Assembly: GCA_002710785.1 (NCBI GenBank)
Contig: PAMC01000012.1
Coordinates: 1-9,704, forward strand
Origin: a bacterium
GTDB lineage: Bacteria > Patescibacteriota > Minisyncoccia > Phycocordibacterales > UBA918
DNA length: 9,704 bases
Direction: 5' to 3'
Below are positions 4,843-9,704 of this stretch, one piece after another (position 1 is the first letter of the stretch; each line of letters begins with the position of its first letter). The translations under genes were made by a program, and so were the position numbers. The notes beneath the pieces were generated by a model that made no database searches, was not told where the DNA came from, and saw nothing but the letters and a program-made list of their open reading frames with translations.

Positions 4843-5981
4843 TGGCCCGCAACACCAACGGCGAGGGTTTTAGCCTTAAAGACGAACTGTTTAACAAAGC
4901 CAAAGTAACTAAACTGGCCAGTGAGCTCGCGCCAGTTGTGCCAGGTTTTAAGGCGGACACCTTTGTTGCGGATGTTTGCTCGCAGTTTCCAATGCTCGAG
5001 CTTAAGGAGCGGATTGCGCACATTGCTGACGTGCTTGAGCGGTACCTCGATAACGATTTTAAAACCGCCTGCACACAAATTGTCGCAGCGCTGCCGGCAC
5101 CACTTGATCCAACCAAAACTGACGACGATTTTGGCGACTTTATCTACGCACCGTACGGAGAGTTTGTAGCCAGGCATGGGGCGAGCGCGACACATCTTAA
5201 AACTGCTTTGGACACACTCAAAGAACTAACCCAACGTTTCTCGATGGAAGATGCGATACGTACGTTCATTAATGCGTTTCCTGAGGAGACCTATGCCACC
5301 CTGACGCAATGGGCGAGCGATAAAAATTACCATGTCCGTCGACTGGTCAGTGAGGGGACGAGGCCACTGCTGCCGTGGAGCAGTCGGCTTACGACACCAA
5401 TTGAGCGACCTCTGCTGCTCTTGAACACACTCCATGCCGATGCAGCACGGTACGTGACCCGTTCAGTGGCCAACCACCTCAACGACATTAGTAAACGAGA
5501 GCCCGACCTGGCAATTGCAACGCTACAACGTTGGCACCAGGCCAAGGTGCAAGAACAGAAAGAGTTGGTGTGGATGACGCGCCACGCGTTGCGTACGCTC
5601 GTTAAGCAAGGTCACCCCGATGCTCTGGCCTTTCTTGGCTACCACAGTAAGCCGCAAGTGGTAGTGCGAGAGCTTAGTCGAGCGCCAGCGAGGCTGGCGC
5701 TCGGCGATACCCTCGAGTTCTCCTTTACCCTCACTGCCAAGCGCAACGAACCGCTCCTCGTCGACTACGTCGTCGATTTTGTAAAGAAGAACGGCAACAC
5801 AGCGCCAAAAGTATTCAAAATCAAGCAGTTGACGCTAGCAGCAGGGGAGTCAGCCACAATCACGAAGCGCCACCCCATCAAAGCCAACAGCAGCACCTTC
5901 ACGTACTATCCGGGCGAGCACACTGTAACGCTGCAAATTAACGGGCAGCAGTTCGACTCGTTTACCTTTACGCTTAAGTGA
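4842..5981 (+). CDS. alkC: AlkC-type DNA glycosylase (alkylation repair)
   Basis: A 379-residue protein. Residues 1 to about 275 form an alpha-helical HEAT-like repeat domain. The landmark is HVRRLVSEGTRPLLPW at 164-179, with a later WMTRHALRTLVKQGHPDALA (244-263), both matching the AlkC/AlkD superfamily and AlkC in particular. Residues about 280-379 are a beta-rich Ig-like domain (LEFSFTLTAK, GESATITKRH, HTVTLQINGQQFDSFTF), as in AlkC proteins that carry this extra DNA-binding module. AlkC removes 3-methyladenine-type cationic lesions without flipping the base. No signal peptide, so cytosolic. Start ATG 4842 is fixed by the 1-base overlap with the upstream gene. Stop TGA overlaps the convergent ATL gene by 8 bases. 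A strong hairpin sits in the codons joining the two domains. Confidence 0.92.
   Translation: MARNTNGEGFSLKDELFNKAKVTKLASELAPVVPGFKADTFVADVCSQFPMLELKERIAHIADVLERYLDNDFKTACTQIVAALPAPLDPTKTDDDFGDFIYAPYGEFVARHGASATHLKTALDTLKELTQRFSMEDAIRTFINAFPEETYATLTQWASDKNYHVRRLVSEGTRPLLPWSSRLTTPIERPLLLLNTLHADAARYVTRSVANHLNDISKREPDLAIATLQRWHQAKVQEQKELVWMTRHALRTLVKQGHPDALAFLGYHSKPQVVVRELSRAPARLALGDTLEFSFTLTAKRNEPLLVDYVVDFVKKNGNTAPKVFKIKQLTLAAGESATITKRHPIKANSSTFTYYPGEHTVTLQINGQQFDSFTFTLK
5679..5703. repeat. Perfect 11-bp hairpin inside alkC
   Basis: CGAGCGCCAGC (5679-5689) and GCTGGCGCTCG (5693-5703) are exact complements around a 3-base GAG loop. It encodes about residues 280-288, the join between the HEAT-like and Ig-like domains. 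No T run follows, so it is not an intrinsic terminator. Confidence 0.9.
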
Positions 5982-6291
5982 GTTCTCGGGGGTCCCAGAC
6001 TACCTCGTCGAAGTCTTTTATCAATCCTTTTTGATTAACCTCAACACCCTCGTGAGCAAATAACTGCTGACGCTTGGCGCGGTACTCGTCGTTCCACCAT
6101 ACCCGGCCACCGGCGTAGACAATCCGGTGAAAGGGGATGGCGTTGCGGTTAGGGTGCTTGGATAGGATGCCAGTAACGCTACGAGCGGCTTGGGCACCAC
6201 CTCCAGCTGCTTTAGCCAGCAGGCCGTAGGTCGTGACACGACCAGGCGGGATTGCGATCGCTAATTCGAAGAGTCGCTCGCTAAAGGTCAT
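5974..6291 (-). CDS. Alkyltransferase-like (ATL) DNA-binding protein
   Basis: A 105-residue protein with the fold of the MGMT/Ogt DNA-binding domain: PPGRVTTYGLLAKAAG (15-30) with the base-flipping Tyr22 position, ARSVTGIL (36-43) with the Arg-finger position at Arg37, and PFHRIVYAGGRVW (53-65). The reactive Cys of the PCHR motif is replaced by Phe54, so it cannot repair by methyl transfer. ATL proteins bind O6-alkylguanine and pass it to nucleotide excision repair. Most described ATLs carry Trp or Ala at this place. Length fits ATLs. It starts 3 bases after the stop of the TspO-related gene, so they share an operon, and it ends overlapping the alkC stop by 8 bases. Confidence 0.9.
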   Translation of the reverse strand: MTFSERLFELAIAIPPGRVTTYGLLAKAAGGGAQAARSVTGILSKHPNRNAIPFHRIVYAGGRVWWNDEYRAKRQQLFAHEGVEVNQKGLIKDFDEVVWDPRELT

Positions 6292-6294
6292 AGG

Positions 6295-7020
6295 TTAGCC
6301 ACCAGCGTTTTGGCGAATGAGCGCCATCGCGGCCAATCCAAGGGCGCCGGCCATCGTGGTGATGATAATGCTGCCTTCCGGCGAGCCGGTGTTGGCGGCA
6401 ATCACGCCAATGCTGGCCCAGATAATCACCCCACCGTACCAGATTGAGTACTGCGCTCGGCGTAGCCAGTAGATTGTGTACCCAGCGATACAGAGCAAGA
6501 AAAAGACGTTAAGTGCAGTGTTTTGTGCTCCGGTACTGATGACATTCTGGGCATTCATGAGCGCCACCACGTTAAGCCACTGAGCGATACCTGTCCAAGC
6601 GGCGTATGGCAGCAACGTGTTGTACGAGAAGAGCTGTGGGGTAGCTGCTGGTAGTGCGGGTTGCGCAACGATGTACGCCAGTGCACCGGCCATCACAATC
6701 AGGGTTGGGATGGTTAGCCAGATTGTCCAGCTTACGCTCGCAGCAAAGTAGAGCCACAGTGAAGAACCCAAAAACGCAATCAGCGCTGGGATGCGCACCG
6801 CACGCAAGAGCTGGTTGTCGTTTTTTGGGATTACCTGGTAAATCGCAAAGGCAATTGATGCGAGGTAGATGAAACCCCAAATACTAAACGCCCAGCTGGC
6901 TGGTTGGATGTAGGTTGGGTACGCCGGCGCTGCGCCAGCCGCTAAGTCACCCATACCGCTCATCGCCGCCACAATTGGCTGCTGCACTGCAGCCAGCAAC
7001 ACTATAATTCGCAATATCAT
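6295..7020 (-). CDS. TspO-related tryptophan-rich membrane protein
   Basis: A 241-residue protein with about seven hydrophobic segments. PASWAFSIWGFIYLASIA at about 40-57 is the hallmark of the long tryptophan-rich sensory protein group related to TspO/MBR; further Trp-rich helices occur (WLYFAASVSWTIW, 89-101; YAAWTGIAQWLNVVALMN, 139-156; WYGGVIIWASIGVIAANT, 194-211). TspO itself is about 160 residues with five helices and binds porphyrins or sterols; the long group is less well studied, so ligand binding is inference. A perfect TATAAT lies 8 bases before ATG 7020, overlapping the stop of the gene upstream, so it can be read from its own promoter or as part of the longer run. Followed after 3 bases by the ATL gene. 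Confidence 0.82.
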   Translation of the reverse strand: MILRIIVLLAAVQQPIVAAMSGMGDLAAGAAPAYPTYIQPASWAFSIWGFIYLASIAFAIYQVIPKNDNQLLRAVRIPALIAFLGSSLWLYFAASVSWTIWLTIPTLIVMAGALAYIVAQPALPAATPQLFSYNTLLPYAAWTGIAQWLNVVALMNAQNVISTGAQNTALNVFFLLCIAGYTIYWLRRAQYSIWYGGVIIWASIGVIAANTGSPEGSIIITTMAGALGLAAMALIRQNAGG

Positions 7021-7028
7021 ACCGTTCT

Positions 7029-7034
7029 ATTATA
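7029..7034 (-). promoter_or_regulatory. -10 element of the TspO-related/ATL pair
   Basis: Minus strand TATAAT, overlapping the TAA stop (7030-7032) of the His/Cys-rich gene and 8 bases before ATG 7020. Predicted leader about 2 bases. No -35 match seen. Confidence 0.55.
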
Positions 7035-7662
7035 GCTCACAGCTCGTGCCACACGACTCCGGTGGTGGGGTGCCGCGCTCTGGACAAGTACCCGAGTAGA
7101 TGCACGCTTGGTTGCTCAGTTGCCCCAGGAGCGCCGTCAGCGTTTTTGTATCGTCGCGCGCTCCGTAGTAGATCAAAATCTGATCTTCCTCTTGGTTGAC
7201 GTACTGGCTTGGTTCGACAATCGGCTCGTCGTTAACGTAAACGGTGAGAACCTGTTCGGTGTTGGTGCAAAACCCCTTGTTCTTGTCGGTTGTAATGCAG
7301 GAGTCGGTGAGGGTAAACCCGAGCGAGTTCAAGAAATCGGCCAAGGTAACATCGTCAGCGTGACGGTGAACTACTAGGCCGTTGTTGTCATGGAGATGAA
7401 TGGTATCACTTAGCTCTTGTAGCGCTGTGGTTTGGTACGCATCAGCAGAGAAGTCGTACGTCACACCGTTTAGATGCACAAGCCAATCGGAGTGCACGTG
7501 CACCTCGTCTTTGTTTCCAGCGTAGCCTACTGGATGTGTTGTGTCGTGATGGTGTGAGTGCGGTTTGTCTGCGAGCAACCAAGCGCCCAATCCAAAGCTC
7601 AGGAGTACACCTACAATAAACGCCGGATAGGGTTGCCACAATTTTTCTCTCAGTGAATCCAT
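7030..7662 (-). CDS. Membrane-anchored His/Cys-rich extracytoplasmic protein
   Basis: A 210-residue protein: one membrane anchor at about 14-31, then an outward domain. Just past the anchor is a histidine cluster (HSHHHDTTH, 35-43), followed by paired His motifs (VHVH at 54-57, HLH at 89-91, HRH at 99-101), suggesting metal binding. Six Cys (122, 132, 187, 193, 204, 208) lie in the outer half, consistent with disulfides. A beta-rich part follows (LTVYVNDEPIVE, 139-150; QILIYYGARDD, 161-171), and the end has a CPERGTPPPESCG segment (193-205). I recall similar sequences as hypothetical proteins in reduced-genome lineages but know no function. ATG 7662 is preferred over the in-frame ATG at 7722, since it gives a normal signal-anchor, starts 11 bases after the ung stop and avoids a 49-base overlap. 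Confidence 0.8.
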   Translation of the reverse strand: MDSLREKLWQPYPAFIVGVLLSFGLGAWLLADKPHSHHHDTTHPVGYAGNKDEVHVHSDWLVHLNGVTYDFSADAYQTTALQELSDTIHLHDNNGLVVHRHADDVTLADFLNSLGFTLTDSCITTDKNKGFCTNTEQVLTVYVNDEPIVEPSQYVNQEEDQILIYYGARDDTKTLTALLGQLSNQACIYSGTCPERGTPPPESCGTSCEL

Positions 7663-7673
7663 AGACCAGTAGT

Positions 7674-8339
7674 TTACCAAGTTATTGGTGTCTGGCCATG
7701 TTCGGTTAAGTACGCGTTGCATTGGCTAAAGTGCCGGCAGCCGAAGAATCCTCGGTGCGCTGAGAGCGGGGAGGGGTGTGGCGCCTTAAGTACCAAATGC
7801 TTTGTCTCATCCACGTACGCTGCCTTGCTGCCCGCAAAGGCACCCCAGAGCATAAATACAACGTGCTCTTTTTGCTCGGCCACGGTTTTAATGACGGCGT
7901 CGGTAAACTGCTCCCAACCAAACGCTTGGTGTGAGCCGGCGTTACCAGCTTGCACCGTGAGCGTGCTGTTTAGAAGCAGCACGCCTTGCTCAGCCCAGCG
8001 CTCAAGGTTGCCGCTTGGCGGTGGTGGTGTGCCGATGTCCGATTCGATTTCTTTATAGATATTCTGGAGCGACGGTGGAACTCGCACCCCGTCAGGCACC
8101 GAGAAAGACAGCCCGTGCGCCTGGCCGGGGCCGTGGTATGGGTCTTGGCCAAGAATGACCACCTTCACCTCGTCAAACGAGCAGTGCGCAAAAGCGTTAA
8201 AAATTAGTTTGGGTGGTGGGTAGACCGGACCGTTCTCGAGGTACGCCTCCCGCACGTCGCTCGTTAGTGCTAAAAAGTAGTCTTTGACAAACTCATCGTG
8301 CAGCGCTTCTCGCCAGCTGTCCTCAATCTGCACGTTCAT
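7674..8339 (-). CDS. ung: Uracil-DNA glycosylase, family 1
   Basis: A 221-residue protein carrying the full family-1 signature: VVILGQDPYHGPGQAHGLSF at 60-79 with catalytic Asp66, PPSLQNIYKEI (88-98), GVLLLNSTLTV (119-129) with the uracil-binding Asn124, VVFMLWGAFAGSKA (160-173), and KAPHPSPLSAHRGFFGCRHF (185-204) with His188. It removes uracil from DNA, from cytosine deamination or dUTP incorporation, and starts base excision repair in the cytosol. The length and N-terminus (Trp9, then a short helix) match the family. ATG 8339 overlaps the end of the DedA-like gene by 17 bases, so they are cotranscribed. No Shine-Dalgarno is seen. No inhibitor-type gene is nearby. Confidence 0.97.
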   Translation of the reverse strand: MNVQIEDSWREALHDEFVKDYFLALTSDVREAYLENGPVYPPPKLIFNAFAHCSFDEVKVVILGQDPYHGPGQAHGLSFSVPDGVRVPPSLQNIYKEIESDIGTPPPPSGNLERWAEQGVLLLNSTLTVQAGNAGSHQAFGWEQFTDAVIKTVAEQKEHVVFMLWGAFAGSKAAYVDETKHLVLKAPHPSPLSAHRGFFGCRHFSQCNAYLTEHGQTPITW

Positions 8340-8994
8340 ACTGTTTTGCTTTGCGGAGCTCGAAGTACCCGATCAGCACCATAATGACCACAATAACCAA
8401 GATGCTCGCAAACCCCTCTTCATTATCGAGCTCAGAGAGGTCAACAACTGCTGCCACTAGCGTGGCCAAACCAGCTGCAGCGAGCGACGCCAAAAACCGG
8501 ACGCGCAAGGCCGAGACAATTACTCGCCACACACTCCCGCCGGCAGCGATTTGTGATACTTCGTAGTTAGCACGAAACGAGGGATACCAGCTGAGCCAGA
8601 GATTGTCGCGCACGATAAAAACATGTTCTGGCACCGGCTTGCCGGCTCGGAAGGAGCGGTATGCAAAGGTGATGTTAATCAAACCAGCCAGACACCAACC
8701 AACAAAAATAGCTGCGATCGTACCAGCAAACTGCCACCAACTGCCGACACTTGAGAGTACGGCCAAGAGCATCACCGTCGTACTACCGGGGAAGAAGTTT
8801 CCGACAACGTAGATACCCTCAAGCAGTATGGCCAGAAAACCGGCGGCCATAAACTCCCAACCTTCAGCTTTGCTCAAGAGTGCAACCAGTTCTTCGACGC
8901 CGGGGATTTTTACTCCCGCCAAGCCGAGAAGGGCGTAGAACCCAAGCGCCCCACCCGAAACTAACCATACGTACCCTGAGCGCTTGTGATGCAT
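8323..8994 (-). CDS. Multi-pass membrane protein, possibly DedA/VTT-like
   Basis: A 223-residue protein with about five or six hydrophobic segments (10-28, 46-67, 72-86, 88-112, 165-186, 196-212). The part from 59 to 112 has EGIYVVGNFFPGSTTVMLLA followed by small-residue-rich helices ending in a basic stretch (YRSFRAGK). This is reminiscent of the DedA/VTT family, where a re-entrant loop with a Pro-Gly motif follows an acidic residue; such proteins move lipids between leaflets. The match is by eye and the second re-entrant loop is not obvious, so an unrelated transporter-like protein is possible. An extended -10 element lies 9 bases before ATG 8994. Stop TGA lies inside the ung gene. It is the first gene of the minus-strand run towards ung. 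Confidence 0.75.
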   Translation of the reverse strand: MHHKRSGYVWLVSGGALGFYALLGLAGVKIPGVEELVALLSKAEGWEFMAAGFLAILLEGIYVVGNFFPGSTTVMLLAVLSSVGSWWQFAGTIAAIFVGWCLAGLINITFAYRSFRAGKPVPEHVFIVRDNLWLSWYPSFRANYEVSQIAAGGSVWRVIVSALRVRFLASLAAAGLATLVAAVVDLSELDNEEGFASILVIVVIMVLIGYFELRKAKQYERAD

Positions 8995-9003
8995 GTCACC
9001 ATG

Positions 9004-9012
9004 AGTATAACA
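9004..9012 (-). promoter_or_regulatory. Extended -10 element of the DedA-like/ung run
   Basis: Minus strand TGTTATACT, 9 bases between the hexamer and ATG 8994, predicting a leader of about 3 bases. It sits in the 28-base gap between tRNA-Ala and the gene; no terminator separates them, so tRNA transcription could also run in. Confidence 0.6.
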
Positions 9013-9022
9013 TCACTCTATG

Positions 9023-9095
9023 TGGACCGTACTGGACTTGAACCAGCGACCTCTTCAATGCCATTGAAGCGCTCTACCAGCTGAGCTAACGGCCC
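9023..9095 (-). tRNA. tRNA-Ala (anticodon GGC)
   Basis: A 73-base cloverleaf without encoded CCA. Acceptor GGGCCGU pairs with ACGGUCC, giving the G3-U70 pair that identifies tRNA-Ala; discriminator A. Anticodon stem CUUCA/UGAAG closes the loop AUGGCAU, anticodon GGC, reading GCC and GCU. The T arm is GCUGG-UUCAAGU-CCAGU. The next bases are CAU, so CCA must be added by an enzyme. Confidence 0.97.
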
Positions 9096-9109
9096 GTTTT
9101 GTGCGCAGT

Positions 9110-9139
9110 AGCATAGCACATTACCAAGACCATATTCAA
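9110..9139 (-). promoter_or_regulatory. Possible promoter of tRNA-Ala
   Basis: Minus strand TTGAAT (9139-9134), 18-base spacer, TATGCT (9115-9110) with a TGC extension. Both hexamers are 4/6 matches. The predicted start is about 8 bases before the mature 5' end. Cotranscription from the stronger tRNA-Asn promoter is an alternative. Confidence 0.4.
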
Positions 9140-9143
9140 TTTG

Positions 9144-9215
9144 CTCCGCGGACTGGATTCGAACCAGTGACCTGCCGGTTAACAGCCGGATGCTCTACCG
9201 CTGAGCTACCGCGGA
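9144..9215 (-). tRNA. tRNA-Asn (anticodon GUU)
   Basis: A 72-base cloverleaf without encoded CCA. Acceptor UCCGCGG pairs fully with CCGCGGA; discriminator G, as in many tRNA-Asn. Anticodon loop CUGUUAA gives GUU. The anticodon stem UCCGG/CCGGC has four pairs and one U-C mismatch at 27-43. The T arm is ACUGG-UUCGAAU-CCAGU. Confidence 0.97.
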
Positions 9216-9241
9216 ATATGACTCAAAAATGAGTAAGCGCT

Positions 9242-9269
9242 ATTGTACAGAAAATTTTACGCATTTCAA
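9242..9269 (-). promoter_or_regulatory. Promoter of tRNA-Asn (and tRNA-Ala)
   Basis: Minus strand TTGAAA (9269-9264), 16-base spacer, TACAAT (9247-9242); each hexamer is a 5/6 match. The predicted start is near 9235, about 20 bases before the mature tRNA 5' end; that leader can form a small ACTCA/TGAGT stem (9221-9234). It is the only promoter here with a good -35 as well as a -10. Confidence 0.75.
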
Positions 9270-9286
9270 ACAACTATTTGGTAATT

Positions 9287-9295
9287 TGGTACTAT
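9287..9295 (+). promoter_or_regulatory. Possible extended -10 for the 9336 frame
   Basis: TGGTACTAT, with a TGN extension and a 4/6 hexamer, 40 bases before ATG 9336. No good -35. It is divergent to, and close behind, the tRNA promoter. Weak call. Confidence 0.3.
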
Positions 9296-9335
9296 ATGTA
9301 GTGAGTAGAGTCGTTAGCCATTAAATTTTTAGCCT

Positions 9336-9491
9336 ATGCAAAAAATCAAAGTAGAATAACACACATTCTCCGGCGGTATGTGGTTTGCCGCCTGGCTCTT
9401 TACCATCGGGTACCTCAAGCTCTCGTTTTGGCAGGGCGTGCTGGCTATCATCATTTGGCCGTACTACCTCGGCGCTTTCTTTGGCGGCTAG
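9336..9491 (+). pseudogene. Small membrane-protein frame with in-frame TAA
   Basis: From ATG 9336 the frame reads seven codons (MQKIKVE), a TAA at 9357-9359, then continues open through HTFSGG to a Met at 9378 and 37 more residues ending with TAG at 9489-9491. The downstream part is a hydrophobic, Trp- and Tyr-rich small membrane protein (WFAAWLFTIGYLKLSFWQG near its start, then IIIWPYYLG). The frame looks like one gene of about 52 codons broken by CAA to TAA at codon 8. The alternative is that translation begins at ATG 9378 and the protein is intact, but no Shine-Dalgarno or -10 element stands before that ATG. No named family is recognised with certainty. Confidence 0.5.
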
Positions 9492-9518
9492 GTGATCTTA
9501 CATTTGTAGTTGCACCCC

Positions 9519-9704
9519 ATGCCACACCTTCGTCGACACCAGGTCATCGTGTACCTTGCTGTTTTACTCAGCCTCTTGGTGTTGCTAACTGTTTGGCTGC
9601 TTCTGCTGCCGAGGTCAAGTGGGTAGCCGGCTGGTGTTGAGCCGCCGGCAGCGCCTGAGCCTTCGTCGACGTTTTTGCAGGCAGAAGAGGCGGTTGTGTT
9701 GCCA
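9519..9704 (+). pseudogene. Membrane-anchored frame with in-frame TAG, runs off window
   Basis: ATG 9519 opens 35 codons: a basic start (HLRRH), a leucine-rich single membrane helix (about 9-30) and PRSSG. A TAG follows at 9624-9626, after which the same frame stays open for 26 codons to the window edge and has a plausible Pro/Ala/Glu-rich linker composition (PAGVEPPAAPEPSSTFLQAE). An anchor followed by a Pro-rich linker is what a surface protein would look like, so the TAG may interrupt a longer gene. The alternative is a genuine 35-residue membrane peptide and a chance open stretch. The 3' part is not visible. Confidence 0.4.

Noticed and set aside
7663..7722. Upstream ATG for the His/Cys-rich protein
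   Set aside because: It would overlap ung by 49 bases and put 20 polar residues before a normal signal-anchor that begins at ATG 7662.
9336..9704. Reassignment of UAA/UAG to glutamine
   Set aside because: TAA and TAG end several recognisable genes in the window at the expected family length (for example TAG at 1838 and 3952, TAA at 631 and 7674), so a code change is not supported.

Overview
The window looks like chromosomal DNA of a small-genome bacterium, most likely a member of the Candidate Phyla Radiation (Patescibacteria). This is inferred from the gene content (DUF4332 protein, short lytic-transglycosylase-like exoprotein, TfoX N-domain protein, CNNM/DUF21 protein without the usual C-terminal domain, small membrane proteins), from tight packing with overlapping genes, and from start codons that mostly lack a Shine-Dalgarno sequence. 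TAA, TAG and TGA all end recognisable genes, so the code is the standard bacterial one and UGA is not recoded. No phage, transposon, CRISPR array or plasmid signature is visible.

Layout. 1-1116: no gene called in the first 134 bases, then a DUF4332 protein and a membrane-anchored excalibur-domain protein, both on the minus strand and separated by an intrinsic terminator. 1221-1841: a plus-strand PsiE-like membrane protein with a lysine-rich tail, meeting tail to tail a minus-strand operon (3450 to 1838) of an HD-domain hydrolase, a 24-residue hydrophobic peptide and a CNNM/CBS transporter-like protein. Upstream of this lie a possible 22-residue CxxC peptide, a perfect 16-bp inverted repeat and a TfoX-like gene. 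3952-4440: an exported lysozyme-fold protein with its own terminator. 4561-5981: a plus-strand pair, a small two-helix membrane protein and an AlkC-type DNA glycosylase, coupled through a 1-base stop/start overlap. 5974-8994: a minus-strand run in transcription order of a DedA-like membrane protein, uracil-DNA glycosylase (ung), a His/Cys-rich anchored protein, a TspO-related membrane protein and an alkyltransferase-like (ATL) protein. 9023-9215: tRNA-Ala(GGC) and tRNA-Asn(GUU), minus strand. 9336-9704: two short plus-strand membrane-protein frames, each with an in-frame stop.

Functionally, the most coherent theme is DNA base repair: AlkC (removal of alkylated bases), ATL (sensing of O6-alkylguanine) and Ung (uracil removal) lie within 3.5 kb, interleaved with small membrane proteins. 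The most striking regulatory theme is that good -10 hexamers, often in the extended form TGNTATANT, sit 6-11 bases before the ATG at six genes. This predicts leaderless or nearly leaderless mRNAs. I did not find a clearly new multi-gene system. The best leads are the small ORFs, the hairpins and the interrupted frames at the right edge.
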